DNA of 64,000 bases from Flavobacterium sp. (GCA_023251135.1 JAHEZJ010000034.1:1-64000), one strand, 5' to 3'; positions 16,064-23,744 are shown, counted from the first letter of the stretch. Translations and numbers: made by a program. The notes: generated by a model from the letters alone, not told the origin.

Positions 16064-16570
16064 TTAGTTAGATTTATAGTTTTTACCAAAATAGCCCGTT
16101 ACACGTTTGCCTTTTCTTGTCACTCCGCTACCATTTGGAGTAATACATAAACCAAGTTCTTGAATTACAATAACCTGAGTTTTAAGGTTCATTAACACAT
16201 GGTAGGTTGTGTTAGTTCCAACAGTAGTATTTTTGATCGTACAGATCATTTTTTGATACTCTTTGTCTTGGTTTCCTGATTTACCCTGAGAGTTTACAAT
16301 CTCACGACCTTTACCGTTAGCGCCTGAGTACGGTGTTACAGTTGCCTGCATTAAACCCATTTTAGTAGCACGCCAAGCATTTACAATTGTATCACCCTCG
16401 AAATTTCCGTTTCTAATGCGAGAGTACACAGCGCCACTACGTTTATACTGTGGTTGTTGCTGTTGTTGTGGCTGATTATAAGCCTGTTTAAAAGGTGCTT
16501 GAAAACCTTGACTTTGATTTTGTACTGGGTAATAATTACCGTCTTTACCTCTGTAAAATGTTTGTGACAT
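16064..16570 (-). CDS. Hypothetical virion-like protein with Gln-rich N-terminus
   Basis: 168 aa. The N-terminal 45 residues are low-complexity Gln/Pro/Tyr (AYNQPQQQQQPQYKRSGAV), and the rest looks like a beta-rich domain (GAVYSRIRNGNFEGDTIVN, KNTTVGTNTTYHVLMNLK). No membrane segment. No family recognised. Position in the late operon suggests a minor capsid or vertex protein; this is inference. Confidence 0.68.
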   Translation of the reverse strand: MSQTFYRGKDGNYYPVQNQSQGFQAPFKQAYNQPQQQQQPQYKRSGAVYSRIRNGNFEGDTIVNAWRATKMGLMQATVTPYSGANGKGREIVNSQGKSGNQDKEYQKMICTIKNTTVGTNTTYHVLMNLKTQVIVIQELGLCITPNGSGVTRKGKRVTGYFGKNYKSN

Positions 16571-16575
16571 AATTT

Positions 16576-16764
16576 TTAGATTTGTGGATTTTCATCCGTT
16601 GGTTTTTCCTGTTTTGGTTTCTTAAACATTTTAATTAGTGTTGCAATTCCAACAACTAATTGAATGACAATCTTAACGATTTCGACTGTAGCAGTAGGAG
16701 AGGGGATATGTTGAATCCCCTCGATTGCTCCTATACTTGCTGTTCCTATTAGCGCATTTGTCAT
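16576..16764 (-). CDS. Small membrane protein of the element (62 aa)
   Basis: One clear membrane helix (VEIVKIVIQLVVGIATLIKMF, about residues 27-47), then a Lys/Pro-rich tail. The first base of its ATG shares position 16764 with the last base of the previous gene's stop, and it ends 5 bp before the next gene. Likely a virion membrane protein or holin; no homologue recognised. Confidence 0.65.
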   Translation of the reverse strand: MTNALIGTASIGAIEGIQHIPSPTATVEIVKIVIQLVVGIATLIKMFKKPKQEKPTDENPQI

Positions 16765-17255
16765 TACTTTCTATATCTACTTTTGCTCTTGTTGTTATTT
16801 GATGATCTAATAAATAGAACACCTCCAATAACTCCTAATGCAATTAATAAATGCTTCCAGTGCTTTTTGAACCAAGCCGTTAAAGTTGAGTCTGCGATAT
16901 CTGCGCCAACAGTACCAAGACCTTGTTTAACACCTTTTGAAGTGCCATTATATGCACCCTCAGTTACACCTTGAAAGAAACTTTGTGCGCCAGCTCCTGC
17001 AATTGCACCAACATTTTGACCTGCATAAGACAAAACTTGTTGCTGTTGCTGTTCAGCCATTGCCTGCGCCTGAGCATCATTATCTCTTTGCGCCTGCTTT
17101 TTTGCCTCGTGTGAGGCCTGCAATCCTTCTGAAATGTTCTGAACAGTTCCTCCTACAAATGGAATAGCGCCCATAATTGGAGTGGCCACCTTTACAAGAT
17201 TTTTGAACGAAACATTTTTTTTGATTGCTTTACCAATTTTTTTGAAAAATCCCAT
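16764..17255 (-). CDS. Gly/Ala/Gln-rich membrane protein, possible DNA-delivery protein
   Basis: 163 aa. An amphipathic basic N-terminus (MGFFKKIGKAIKKNVSFK), a hydrophobic Gly-rich stretch, a central helical Gln-rich segment (AQAMAEQQQQQVLSYAGQN), a Gly/Ala-rich region and a C-terminal membrane helix (HLLIALGVIGGVLFI) followed by a basic tail. This layout recalls pilot or membrane-penetration proteins of icosahedral ssDNA and membrane phages. Starts 2 bp after the preceding gene. Confidence 0.68.
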   Translation of the reverse strand: MGFFKKIGKAIKKNVSFKNLVKVATPIMGAIPFVGGTVQNISEGLQASHEAKKQAQRDNDAQAQAMAEQQQQQVLSYAGQNVGAIAGAGAQSFFQGVTEGAYNGTSKGVKQGLGTVGADIADSTLTAWFKKHWKHLLIALGVIGGVLFIRSSNNNKSKSRYRK

Positions 17256-17257
17256 AA

Positions 17258-17989
17258 TTACAAATGATTTCTTAGAATTAAATTAATTACTGTACTACCA
17301 ACACCGCCCACTTTTCTGATATTCAAATTCTCAACAGCAAACAACGGCAGTTGTATTTTATCAGTAAATGAAGATTTAATAGTACCGTCAGTTTTTACGT
17401 ATGCTACTGGGTCAGTAGCTTTGCTCATACACTCCAATTCATACAATGAGTATTTTACTACCTGACCATTGCTAAAAGTGTAATTGATTTCTTCGATTGT
17501 ACTCGATTTATCTAGTACACAGATATCGTAACCCGACACATTGAAGTCTTTATTTGTATCGTCTGCGCTCATACTTTTGTGCTCAAAAGAATAAATTTCT
17601 GTGCTAGTCTGTGGCTCTTCAATTCCGTTTAATACGTAAGTTTCAGCACTAATAAGAGAGTTTACTGTAATTTTAATTACGTCCTTTTCAAATAAGTGAA
17701 TCGAACCATCATTACAGATTTCACAAACTGCAACTAAATCTAAATTTCTTGCAGAATCGCTTGTAATGGCATCTTCTCCGTAAGTATTTGCTAAAATGAA
17801 GTCTTTTAGCATCATCGAACCTTTTGTAATCTCGAAATTTGAGCCGTTCGCTCTCTCAACTTCGACACGGATTGTTTCAGTTGTCAATTCATCAAACGCA
17901 AGACTAGACCCAATAATAATGGTCGAAATACTCTTAGTTAATAAAATTGTACCCGTTGTTGTTTTTCCTGTACCCTTGTAAATTTCCAT
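17258..17989 (-). CDS. Major capsid protein candidate
   Basis: 243 aa and the first gene after the terminator at 18034-18069, so it heads the structural run. No signal peptide or membrane helix. The sequence is Thr/Ser/Ile/Val-rich with strong strand alternation throughout and few helices (TGTILLTKSISTIIIG, IRVEVERANGSNFEIT), as expected for a jelly-roll capsid protein; the length suits one or two jelly rolls. No homologue recognised, so the call rests on position, size and predicted fold. Confidence 0.45.
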   Translation of the reverse strand: MEIYKGTGKTTTGTILLTKSISTIIIGSSLAFDELTTETIRVEVERANGSNFEITKGSMMLKDFILANTYGEDAITSDSARNLDLVAVCEICNDGSIHLFEKDVIKITVNSLISAETYVLNGIEEPQTSTEIYSFEHKSMSADDTNKDFNVSGYDICVLDKSSTIEEINYTFSNGQVVKYSLYELECMSKATDPVAYVKTDGTIKSSFTDKIQLPLFAVENLNIRKVGGVGSTVINLILRNHL

Positions 17990-18033
17990 GTTTTAAATAT
18001 TTGTTATTGAACTATTTCAAAGACAAATTTGTC

Positions 18034-18069
18034 CATAAAAAAACCCTGCAATTTTGATTTGCAGGGTTT
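18034..18069 (-). terminator. Intrinsic terminator upstream of the structural genes
   Basis: The 11-bp arms AAACCCTGCAA (18041-18051) and TTGCAGGGTTT (18059-18069) enclose a 7-nt loop, and a T run follows on the minus strand. It separates the rep/HTH region from the structural genes; read-through control here would gate structural gene expression. Confidence 0.8.
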
Positions 18070-18098
18070 TGATTGATTTTGATGGGTATTGATAGTTT

Positions 18099-18266
18099 TT
18101 AAGTCTTTTTGGCACTAATTTTGAAATATCGGTTTATATGATCTAAACAAACTATCTTTATTTCATATTCGTGTTTGATATCTTTTAAATATCGTTCAGC
18201 AGTTATAAGACTTACACCCATTGATGAAGCCAGTAATTTGGCAGTAATAACTTGTAAATGTTCCAT
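18099..18266 (-). CDS. Small HTH-like regulator of the element (55 aa)
   Basis: MEHLQVITAKLLASSMGVSL followed by ITAERYLKDIKHEYEIK has the spacing of a helix-turn-helix (AKLLASSMGVSLITAERYLK) of the kind used to choose rows of binding sites in small phages. It ends just before the terminator at 18034-18069. Likely a DNA-binding control protein; the family is not certain. Confidence 0.55.
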   Translation of the reverse strand: MEHLQVITAKLLASSMGVSLITAERYLKDIKHEYEIKIVCLDHINRYFKISAKKT

Positions 18267-18288
18267 ATTATGAGTTTTGGGGTTAGAG

Positions 18289-18312
18289 AAAGGAGGGGGG
18301 CTACCCTCCTTT
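18289..18312. terminator. GC-rich hairpin between two small genes
   Basis: AAAGGAGGG (18289-18297) pairs with CCCTCCTTT (18304-18312) around a 6-nt loop. The T run follows on the plus strand, opposite to the genes here, so it may be an RNA-processing or regulatory hairpin rather than a terminator for them. Confidence 0.4.
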
Positions 18313-18313
18313 T

Positions 18314-18538
18314 TTAGTTAAATAAATTGAATTGTATTTGAGGTAATTGGGTTACATCTACGACGGGTACGAAAATTTCATTTTCGCTTAGTTCCTGTTT
18401 AGGCAAATGGTATTTACAACTATCACGCTTAAAAGTGACCTCTGTAAACTTAGTGCAAATCCCTGCGTCACGAGTAGCGTGCTTTTGTACGAATTTTTTA
18501 TTGTCAAACGAGTGGCAATTTTCACATGTATTTGTCAT
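18314..18538 (-). CDS. Four-cysteine (zinc or Fe-S binding) small protein
   Basis: 74 aa from the chosen ATG (MTNTCENCHSF). Cys5, Cys8, Cys28 and Cys41 form a CxxC-x19-C-x12-C pattern that could hold Zn or an Fe-S cluster. In-frame ATGs at 18562 and 18637 are possible; the upstream one would run through the hairpin at 18577-18598. No family recognised. It lies between the right CGTT array and the HTH gene. Confidence 0.55.
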   Translation of the reverse strand: MTNTCENCHSFDNKKFVQKHATRDAGICTKFTEVTFKRDSCKYHLPKQELSENEIFVPVVDVTQLPQIQFNLFN

Positions 18539-18576
18539 TTTTCTGAATTTTACGATTGGCATATTTGCTAATTGAG

Positions 18577-18598
18577 TCCCGACTATCATTAGTCGGGA
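18577..18598. other. Perfect 9-bp hairpin in the element
   Basis: TCCCGACTA (18577-18585) and TAGTCGGGA (18590-18598) enclose TCAT. It lies just upstream of the four-cysteine gene. In an ssDNA phage such hairpins can be origins or packaging signals; as RNA it would sit in the gene's leader. Confidence 0.6.
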
Positions 18599-18735
18599 TT
18601 TTGACTTTTTTTGGGCTGAAAAAATAACCATGTACAAACGGCTATTATATCTAAAATTTGGTATATCATTTTTGTAAGAATTTAGTTCGTAAATAAAAAA
18701 GCTTTTTTTGCTTTACATAACTGTATTTATGTTTC

Positions 18736-18830
18736 AACGTTATTTTTGACCTTTTTTCCTGGCAGCGCACGCACATTTTAACGTTGTTTTAGTGCGAGCT
18801 CGAGCAGATCCGGAAACAACTTTCACGTTA
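18736..18830 (+). repeat. CGTT array, right copy (44-bp period)
   Basis: AACGTTA at 18736, AACGTTG at 18780 and CACGTTA at 18824, plus AGATCCGG at 18806: the same words at the same distances as the left array at 13594-13688. The last motif includes the stop codon of the 80-aa gene. Intervening bases are not conserved, so the words themselves seem to be under selection. Confidence 0.7.
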
Positions 18831-19070
18831 TTTTTCCATTATCCAACCAAATAAATCTTTTAGATTATCTAATCTTCTTTCATAGGAAGACAGTTCTTGT
18901 TTAGCCTGTGACAATTCTTGTTTGAGTTTTTCAATCTCTTTTAATTTCCTGCGATACATTAAAGAACAATGTTCAACGGCTTTAGAATTAGTATTAAAAC
19001 CAAATTCTTGTTTTATTCTAATAACTTCCAATTCAAATTCTTCTGAAATGTTTCTTAAATCAATATTCAT
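18828..19070 (-). CDS. Small coiled-coil protein downstream of rep
   Basis: 80 aa. MNIDLRNISEEFELEVIRIK at the N-terminus resembles a ribbon-helix-helix start, and residues 40-70 form a clear coiled coil (LKEIEKLKQELSQAKQELSS). It begins 12 bp after rep ends. Possible roles: copy-number or transcription control, or a Rep accessory. No family assigned. Confidence 0.6.
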   Translation of the reverse strand: MNIDLRNISEEFELEVIRIKQEFGFNTNSKAVEHCSLMYRRKLKEIEKLKQELSQAKQELSSYERRLDNLKDLFGWIMEK

Positions 19071-19082
19071 AATGTTTTATTT

Positions 19083-20210
19083 TTAAAGGTTTACGCCAAT
19101 ATTGGCTAAGAATTTATTACTACGTTCGTTGTTTTGAATCTGAATAGTTAGATTCTTATCACGATTTTTTAAATCATCGATTAATTTTTTTGCTTTTGAT
19201 TTTGTTCGACTTCTTGAACTGGCATCATCTATTAAATAAGTAAAACCAAGTAATTTCTCTTGGTCAAATCCTAACTTAATTAGATTTTCAATATAAAATT
19301 GCATAGCGATATCCATAGGATTTAATTCGGCGTTTACTTTAGATTTTACTTTAGGCTCTATATAGTGCTGAATACCGCTTTTTGCAATTTTTGCCAGTTC
19401 TTTAGGGTGGGCTTTTAATAAATCGGCAAATGTTTTAAAATCAGCCTTAAAACCTTGTTTACACAAATATTCTTTGTGTTTATGCGCTTTTATTGTAAAC
19501 TCATAACGTACAAGATTATCTATTACACTTGTTTTCATAGGTTCAAGAAAAGCCTTATAAAATATGATTGACTTAGATAAAAGTTCAAAACCTTTATGAT
19601 AAATCTTGCAATACGGAGTTGTATTTGTTGCTTTTTCACGTTTGTTAAAATCTAATCCTAAGTTGTTTGTATTTTTTAAAGTGTTCGATTGTGAAATGTG
19701 ATGCAGCAAAGGTTTTTTTCCTGCGTTCGGATGCTGAAGAATCAACGAGAATGCAGTTTTTAGACTTTTTAAGTCAATTAATTGATTAATACATATATCA
19801 ATATCACTAACAAGACCCTCCAAGAAGTCTTTACGAGATATAGACAATACGCCAAAGCTATTAATGTCATCAACAATGGTGCGATAATTAAACGCAGTAA
19901 TTCCTTCAAAATAGTTAGACTTAAGCATTTTAGCTGAAATTTGAAATACGACGTATTCATGTGCGAGTTTTTTCGAATCAATAAAGGCTTTGATATAAAA
20001 CCTGTATGTGATTCCGTTAATAATTTTTGTGAATGGTTCGGCTTTACGATAGTTATCGCCAAGTTGCTCGTTTTGATTTCCATCATCATCCAGAGCGGAA
20101 ATATCAGGATAATACGCTATGAAATCCGTTATAAGTCTCTTGTCCAATATTTTAACTTTGTCCAATTTTACACGAATCTTTAGCGAATCTATTAAACCAG
20201 TGTTAAACAT
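19083..20210 (-). CDS. Phage replication initiation protein (gene II/X-like Rep)
   Basis: 375 aa from the ATG at 20210 (MFNTGLIDSLKIRVKLDKVK). The start IDSLKIRV, the DID motif in LVSDIDICINQL and the YCKIYHKGFELL stretch are the pattern of the phage/plasmid gene II/X replication family of Bacteroidota elements; length is close to filamentous-phage pII (about 410 aa). Probable rolling-circle initiation endonuclease. A start at 20270 would put its ATG inside attR and is less likely. In the integrated state rep is cut off from its upstream region, which lies at the other end of the element. Confidence 0.65.
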   Translation of the reverse strand: MFNTGLIDSLKIRVKLDKVKILDKRLITDFIAYYPDISALDDDGNQNEQLGDNYRKAEPFTKIINGITYRFYIKAFIDSKKLAHEYVVFQISAKMLKSNYFEGITAFNYRTIVDDINSFGVLSISRKDFLEGLVSDIDICINQLIDLKSLKTAFSLILQHPNAGKKPLLHHISQSNTLKNTNNLGLDFNKREKATNTTPYCKIYHKGFELLSKSIIFYKAFLEPMKTSVIDNLVRYEFTIKAHKHKEYLCKQGFKADFKTFADLLKAHPKELAKIAKSGIQHYIEPKVKSKVNAELNPMDIAMQFYIENLIKLGFDQEKLLGFTYLIDDASSRSRTKSKAKKLIDDLKNRDKNLTIQIQNNERSNKFLANIGVNL

Positions 20211-20261
20211 AACAAGAAAATTAAGGTTAACAAATTGATTATCAAGTATATGAATACCGTT

Positions 20262-20289
20262 TTGAACCATAATTTATATTATGTAAAAT
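20262..20289 (+). repeat. attR, dif/XerCD-type site
   Basis: XerC-like arm TTGAACCATAA, centre TTTATA, XerD-like arm TTATGTAAAAT. The XerD arm differs from the E. coli dif XerD arm (TTATGTTAAAT) at one position. By crossover logic this XerD arm is chromosomal, so the empty site would read TTGAACTATAA, TTTATA, TTATGTAAAAT. Confidence 0.82.
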
Positions 20290-20587
20290 AGAAAATTCAG
20301 GAAACTCTTCGGCTCTCTGTAGATTCTTTATAAAATATTCTTTTATAGATTCTCTGAAATACTTAAAAATGAAAGGTTTGTATTGCGCCAAACCTCTTTC
20401 GGTTTAAATCGTCTGTCAAAAACAAACCAAAATTGTGTTTTTGAATCGTAATAAATCATTTTAAAGGCTTTAAAATGACAATATTTAACATTTCTTTAAA
20501 ATAATTAGATTCTGTGTAAGATGCTTTCATTGTACCACATTATTTTATTATTTTTACATTCGATACTTTAAAAAAATTATCAAACAT

Positions 20588-22504
20588 ATGAATACAATTG
20601 CTGAGCATATTGCAGATTTTTTAAAAGAATACCCGCCATTTGATAATTTAACTTTCCAGGAATTATCTGATATTGCAACGAACATTCGTGTTATCAATTT
20701 AGAAAAACATGCAGTATTGTTTCAAAACAATGACCTGCTTCACGACAGCTTTTATGTTGTGGCTTCGGGTATTGTAAATCTGACTACAATTGCTGATGCT
20801 GAAGAAACGATTATAAACAAATGTCATGAAGGTGATATTTTTGGTCTACGCCCGTTTTTTGCCAAAAATAACTATATGATGACGGCTAAGGCACGTGAAG
20901 AAAGTATTATTTATGCTATTCCAATCGCTGTTTTCAGACCATTTGTAGCGAATAATTCAGACGTTTTGAATTTTTTACTCGAAAATTTCGCAGTAAATTC
21001 AAGACATGCGAAAGACAATGTACATTCTAATGGAAAATTGATTTCTGATACTGCGTTTTACGTGGATCAGCAATCAGAAATGCAGTATATTCAGTCTTTA
21101 GCATATAATAATTCGCCTTTAACAACTGAATCCAACCACATTATCAAGGATGTCGCTATTTTGATGACCGAATCAATGGTCGACAATATCGTGATTTGCG
21201 AAAAGAATAATCCAATTGGTATTGTCACCAATGCCGATTTATCTTCAAAAATTGCTACAGGCCGCTATCCTATTACAGAAACGATCGATAAGATTATGTC
21301 TTCGCCGGTAGTTACTGTTATTGAAAATGTATCGTTGGCTGAAGCACAATTGCTGATGTTAAAACATAATGTTACCCACTTATGTGTTACCAAAGACGGT
21401 ACCAGTAAATCTGCGGTAAAAGGAATTATTTCTGAACACGATTTAATTGTGGCACAAGCCAGTAACCCTGGTGTTTTAATTAAAGAAGTGAAACGTTCGC
21501 AGTTGCCGAAAGATCTAAAACAAATACGAGATCGTTTGTCTGATTTGATTCAGAATTCGATTCAGAAGAATATTCCAATTTCACATGTTAGTAATATTGC
21601 CAGTGAAATTAACCTGGCCATTATTAAGCGTGCTGTAGAGCTGTCTATTTTAGATTTAGGCTCCCCTCCTGCTCGTTTTGCATGGTTAAGTATTGGTAGT
21701 CAGGGGCGTAAAGAACAGCTTTTGCTTACCGATCAGGACAGTATTCTGATTTTTGAAGATGTGGCACCGGATAAATACAGAGAAGTTAAAGATTACTTTT
21801 TGAGGTTGGCCAAAAGAACCACTTCGATCCTTGAAAAAGTAGGTTATGAACTTTGTCCAAATGGGCATATGGGAAGTAATATGCTTTGGTGTAAGTCATT
21901 GACTGACTGGACAAAACAATACAACAGCTGGATGAATACTCCAGGTGAAAATAGCAACGATCTGAGCAGTATTTTCTTTGATTATGAGATTGTTTTTGGG
22001 GAACCAAAAATTGAGGAAGTAATCGAGAATGTGATCTTTAAAAATGCGGTGAACAATACTTTGTTTTTTGACTTTTTAGGGAATGACGCTTTAAAACGCA
22101 ATTCTCCTTTAAGTTTTTTCAAAAAGTTTATTGTTGAAGAAGAAGGACCGCATAAAACAAAATTTGATATTAAAACCCGTGCATTAATGCCTTTGATTGA
22201 TTCAGCGCGTTTGCTGATTTTGAATGCTAATATAAAGGGAATTAAAAATACTTATTTGAGATTCAAACAATTGGCTATTACAGATTCTAAAAATGCCGAA
22301 ATTTATTTAAGCTGTGCCGAGGCCTTTCTGACCTTGTCAAAGTTTAGAACTGTTGAAGGTTTGAAGAATGATGATTCCGGACAATATATTAATTTAAGGG
22401 AATTGTCTAAGACAGACAAAGAAAAGTTAAAAAATGCCTTAACCCCAATGAAAGACCTTGAGGAATTAATTAAGAGTAAATTTCAACTTACACAATTCTC
22501 ATAA
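20588..22504 (+). CDS. cNMP-binding/CBS/DUF294 putative nucleotidyltransferase
   Basis: 638 aa. Residues about 10-135 form a cyclic-nucleotide-binding-like domain, 165-295 a CBS pair (IVTNADLSSK, GIISEHDLIVA), then a DUF294 nucleotidyltransferase-like domain with GSQGRKEQ (370-377) and TDQDS (381-385), and a DUF294 C-terminal helical domain. Such proteins resemble GlnD sensors and are encoded near acetate genes in many bacteria. It is probably a regulatory protein; no enzymatic activity is established. It overlaps no gene and is followed 3 bp later by the exonuclease-like gene. Confidence 0.88.
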   Translation: MNTIAEHIADFLKEYPPFDNLTFQELSDIATNIRVINLEKHAVLFQNNDLLHDSFYVVASGIVNLTTIADAEETIINKCHEGDIFGLRPFFAKNNYMMTAKAREESIIYAIPIAVFRPFVANNSDVLNFLLENFAVNSRHAKDNVHSNGKLISDTAFYVDQQSEMQYIQSLAYNNSPLTTESNHIIKDVAILMTESMVDNIVICEKNNPIGIVTNADLSSKIATGRYPITETIDKIMSSPVVTVIENVSLAEAQLLMLKHNVTHLCVTKDGTSKSAVKGIISEHDLIVAQASNPGVLIKEVKRSQLPKDLKQIRDRLSDLIQNSIQKNIPISHVSNIASEINLAIIKRAVELSILDLGSPPARFAWLSIGSQGRKEQLLLTDQDSILIFEDVAPDKYREVKDYFLRLAKRTTSILEKVGYELCPNGHMGSNMLWCKSLTDWTKQYNSWMNTPGENSNDLSSIFFDYEIVFGEPKIEEVIENVIFKNAVNNTLFFDFLGNDALKRNSPLSFFKKFIVEEEGPHKTKFDIKTRALMPLIDSARLLILNANIKGIKNTYLRFKQLAITDSKNAEIYLSCAEAFLTLSKFRTVEGLKNDDSGQYINLRELSKTDKEKLKNALTPMKDLEELIKSKFQLTQFS

Positions 22505-22507
22505 AGT

Positions 22508-23104
22508 ATGCTAGACTGGATTAAAAATATCAACAAAGAGTATCCGGACTTTTGGAAGGAGTACTTGACGAAATTTGAAGTTAAACCCAACAGGTTTGTG
22601 GTGTTGTCTACAGAGACTTCCGGATTAAATCCTAATAAAGATGTTATTCTGTCTTTGGGTGCTTTTTCCGTTATTGATGACAGCATTGTGATTAAAGACA
22701 ATTTTGAAGCTGTTTTACTGCAATATAAATTTTTGCAGGATAATGGACTTTCGAATGAGTTTATCATTGAGAGCAAAATGATGAAGATGCCGGAACCTGA
22801 TGCAATGGAGGCTTTGATTAATTTTATCGGGAATTCGATTCTGGTTGGACATCATATTAATTTTGACATTGAAATGCTGAATGCAGCACTAGAACGTCTG
22901 GATTGTGGAAGATTAAAAAACGAAGCTTTGGATGTTGATATGATGTATCGAAAATTAATGGATATTAACGACAAGCAATTTTCTCTGGACGATTTAAGTG
23001 AAATTTACAAAATTCCAAAAAGCGACAGAAATTCTTCTGCAGAAGATGCGTATAAAATTGCGCTATTGTTTCTGAAATTAAAATCGAGATTGGGAATTAA
23101 ATAG
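22508..23104 (+). CDS. DnaQ-like 3'-5' exonuclease-fold protein with altered active site
   Basis: 198 aa. The fold motifs are clear: VVLSTETSGLNP (ExoI), LVGHHINFDIEML (ExoII) and RNSSAEDAYKIA (ExoIII). However, the first Asp of the DxE pair is Ser34 (STET instead of DTET), and the His five residues before the last Asp is Asn. Two of five DEDDh catalytic residues are therefore missing, so exonuclease activity is doubtful. Only 3 bp separate it from the DUF294 gene, so the two are one operon and probably partners. Confidence 0.82.
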   Translation: MLDWIKNINKEYPDFWKEYLTKFEVKPNRFVVLSTETSGLNPNKDVILSLGAFSVIDDSIVIKDNFEAVLLQYKFLQDNGLSNEFIIESKMMKMPEPDAMEALINFIGNSILVGHHINFDIEMLNAALERLDCGRLKNEALDVDMMYRKLMDINDKQFSLDDLSEIYKIPKSDRNSSAEDAYKIALLFLKLKSRLGIK

Positions 23105-23133
23105 GAAGTTTGATTCACCATATAAAAAGAAGT

Positions 23134-23168
23134 AAGGAAATCACTGAAAAGTATTTCCTTTTTTTTTG
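23134..23168 (+). terminator. Terminator of the DUF294-exonuclease operon
   Basis: AAGGAAAT (23134-23141) pairs with ATTTCCTT (23153-23160), followed by a long T run. Confidence 0.75.
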
Positions 23169-23218
23169 GCTACACATATTTGGTGTATCCGAAATAAAGG
23201 ATAATTAAAAAGTATTGT

Positions 23219-23256
23219 AAATCCGACAATCCCGAGGCTTTGGGATTGTCGGATTT
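23219..23256. repeat. 15-bp perfect hairpin, dispersed-repeat type
   Basis: AAATCCGACAATCCC pairs perfectly with GGGATTGTCGGATTT around GAGGCTTT. It lies in the 373-bp gap between the exonuclease gene and the VOC remnant; the rest of this gap shows nothing I can support. Confidence 0.75.
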
Positions 23257-23477
23257 GTTATTTTAAAGATTTTTGTTAGGTACATCGCTGTCAAGCTAAG
23301 CGTAATCAATGTTTTTTAGTTTTATAAGCCTTTGTTTTTGCTTGTTTGTCGTGGCGGTAAAAAGAAATGACGTAAATCCCCCTATTGTTGTCATTTACGT
23401 ACAGTATTGTCTTTTGTAAGTAATCGCATCTTTGTCTTGTTAGTTTAATTAAAAATTAACAGAAAAAGTAAAACAAA

Positions 23478-23744
23478 ATGACAACTGTAAATTCTTATCT
23501 GGCTTTCAGCGGTAATTGTCTTAAAGTATGGACGTTCTGTAGAAAATGTCTGAACAGTCAGATTATATTTCAAGTGATTGGTGAATCCCCGGGATGTTTA
23601 CTTCGCCGCAAATCAAAATTACCAATAAATAGAAAGACCTTTTTAATTAACCAATTTAACAAAAATGAAAATGATATTCGTAAAAATAATAACGGTATTG
23701 GTAGCTATAGTTTCAATAGCTCTAGTAGTAGCGATGTTTACTAA
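23478..23744 (+). pseudogene. VOC/PhnB-like (glyoxalase fold) gene remnant
   Basis: The first 40 or so residues (MTTVNSYLAFSGNCLKVWTF, then QIIFQVIGESPG) match the N-terminus of PhnB-type VOC proteins, normally 130-150 aa. The match ends near position 23625, and the remaining frame is unrelated and runs 80 bp into the SRPBCC gene in another frame. It appears to be the 5' stub of a gene whose rest was deleted. Confidence 0.6.

Larger units (their letters stand above)
13458..20289. mobile_element. Integrated small phage at a dif-like site (FLiP/corticovirus-like candidate)
   Basis: Two direct 28-bp dif-like sites bound a 6.8-kb block in which every recognised gene is on the minus strand. It encodes a gene II/X-like Rep, a small HTH protein, a lysozyme-like virion protein and several small proteins with single membrane segments. 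No integrase is present, which fits use of host XerCD. Inoviruses (Zot) and microviruses (about 500-aa VP1) are excluded by missing hallmark genes. The excised circle would be 6,804 bp. Assignment to a FLiP-like tailless membrane phage is inference from gene content and size. Confidence 0.75.

Noticed and set aside
18289..18312. Terminator for the four-cysteine gene
   Set aside because: The T run is on the plus strand side, opposite to transcription, so it is listed only with low confidence.
20211..20270. rep start at 20270
   Set aside because: That ATG lies inside attR and the first 20 residues do not fit the family start; MFNTGLIDSLKIRV from 20210 does.
13458..20289. Element as an inovirus or microvirus
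   Set aside because: No Zot/pI ATPase, no pIII-like adhesin, and no large VP1 capsid gene; the gene set is better explained by a tailless membrane phage.
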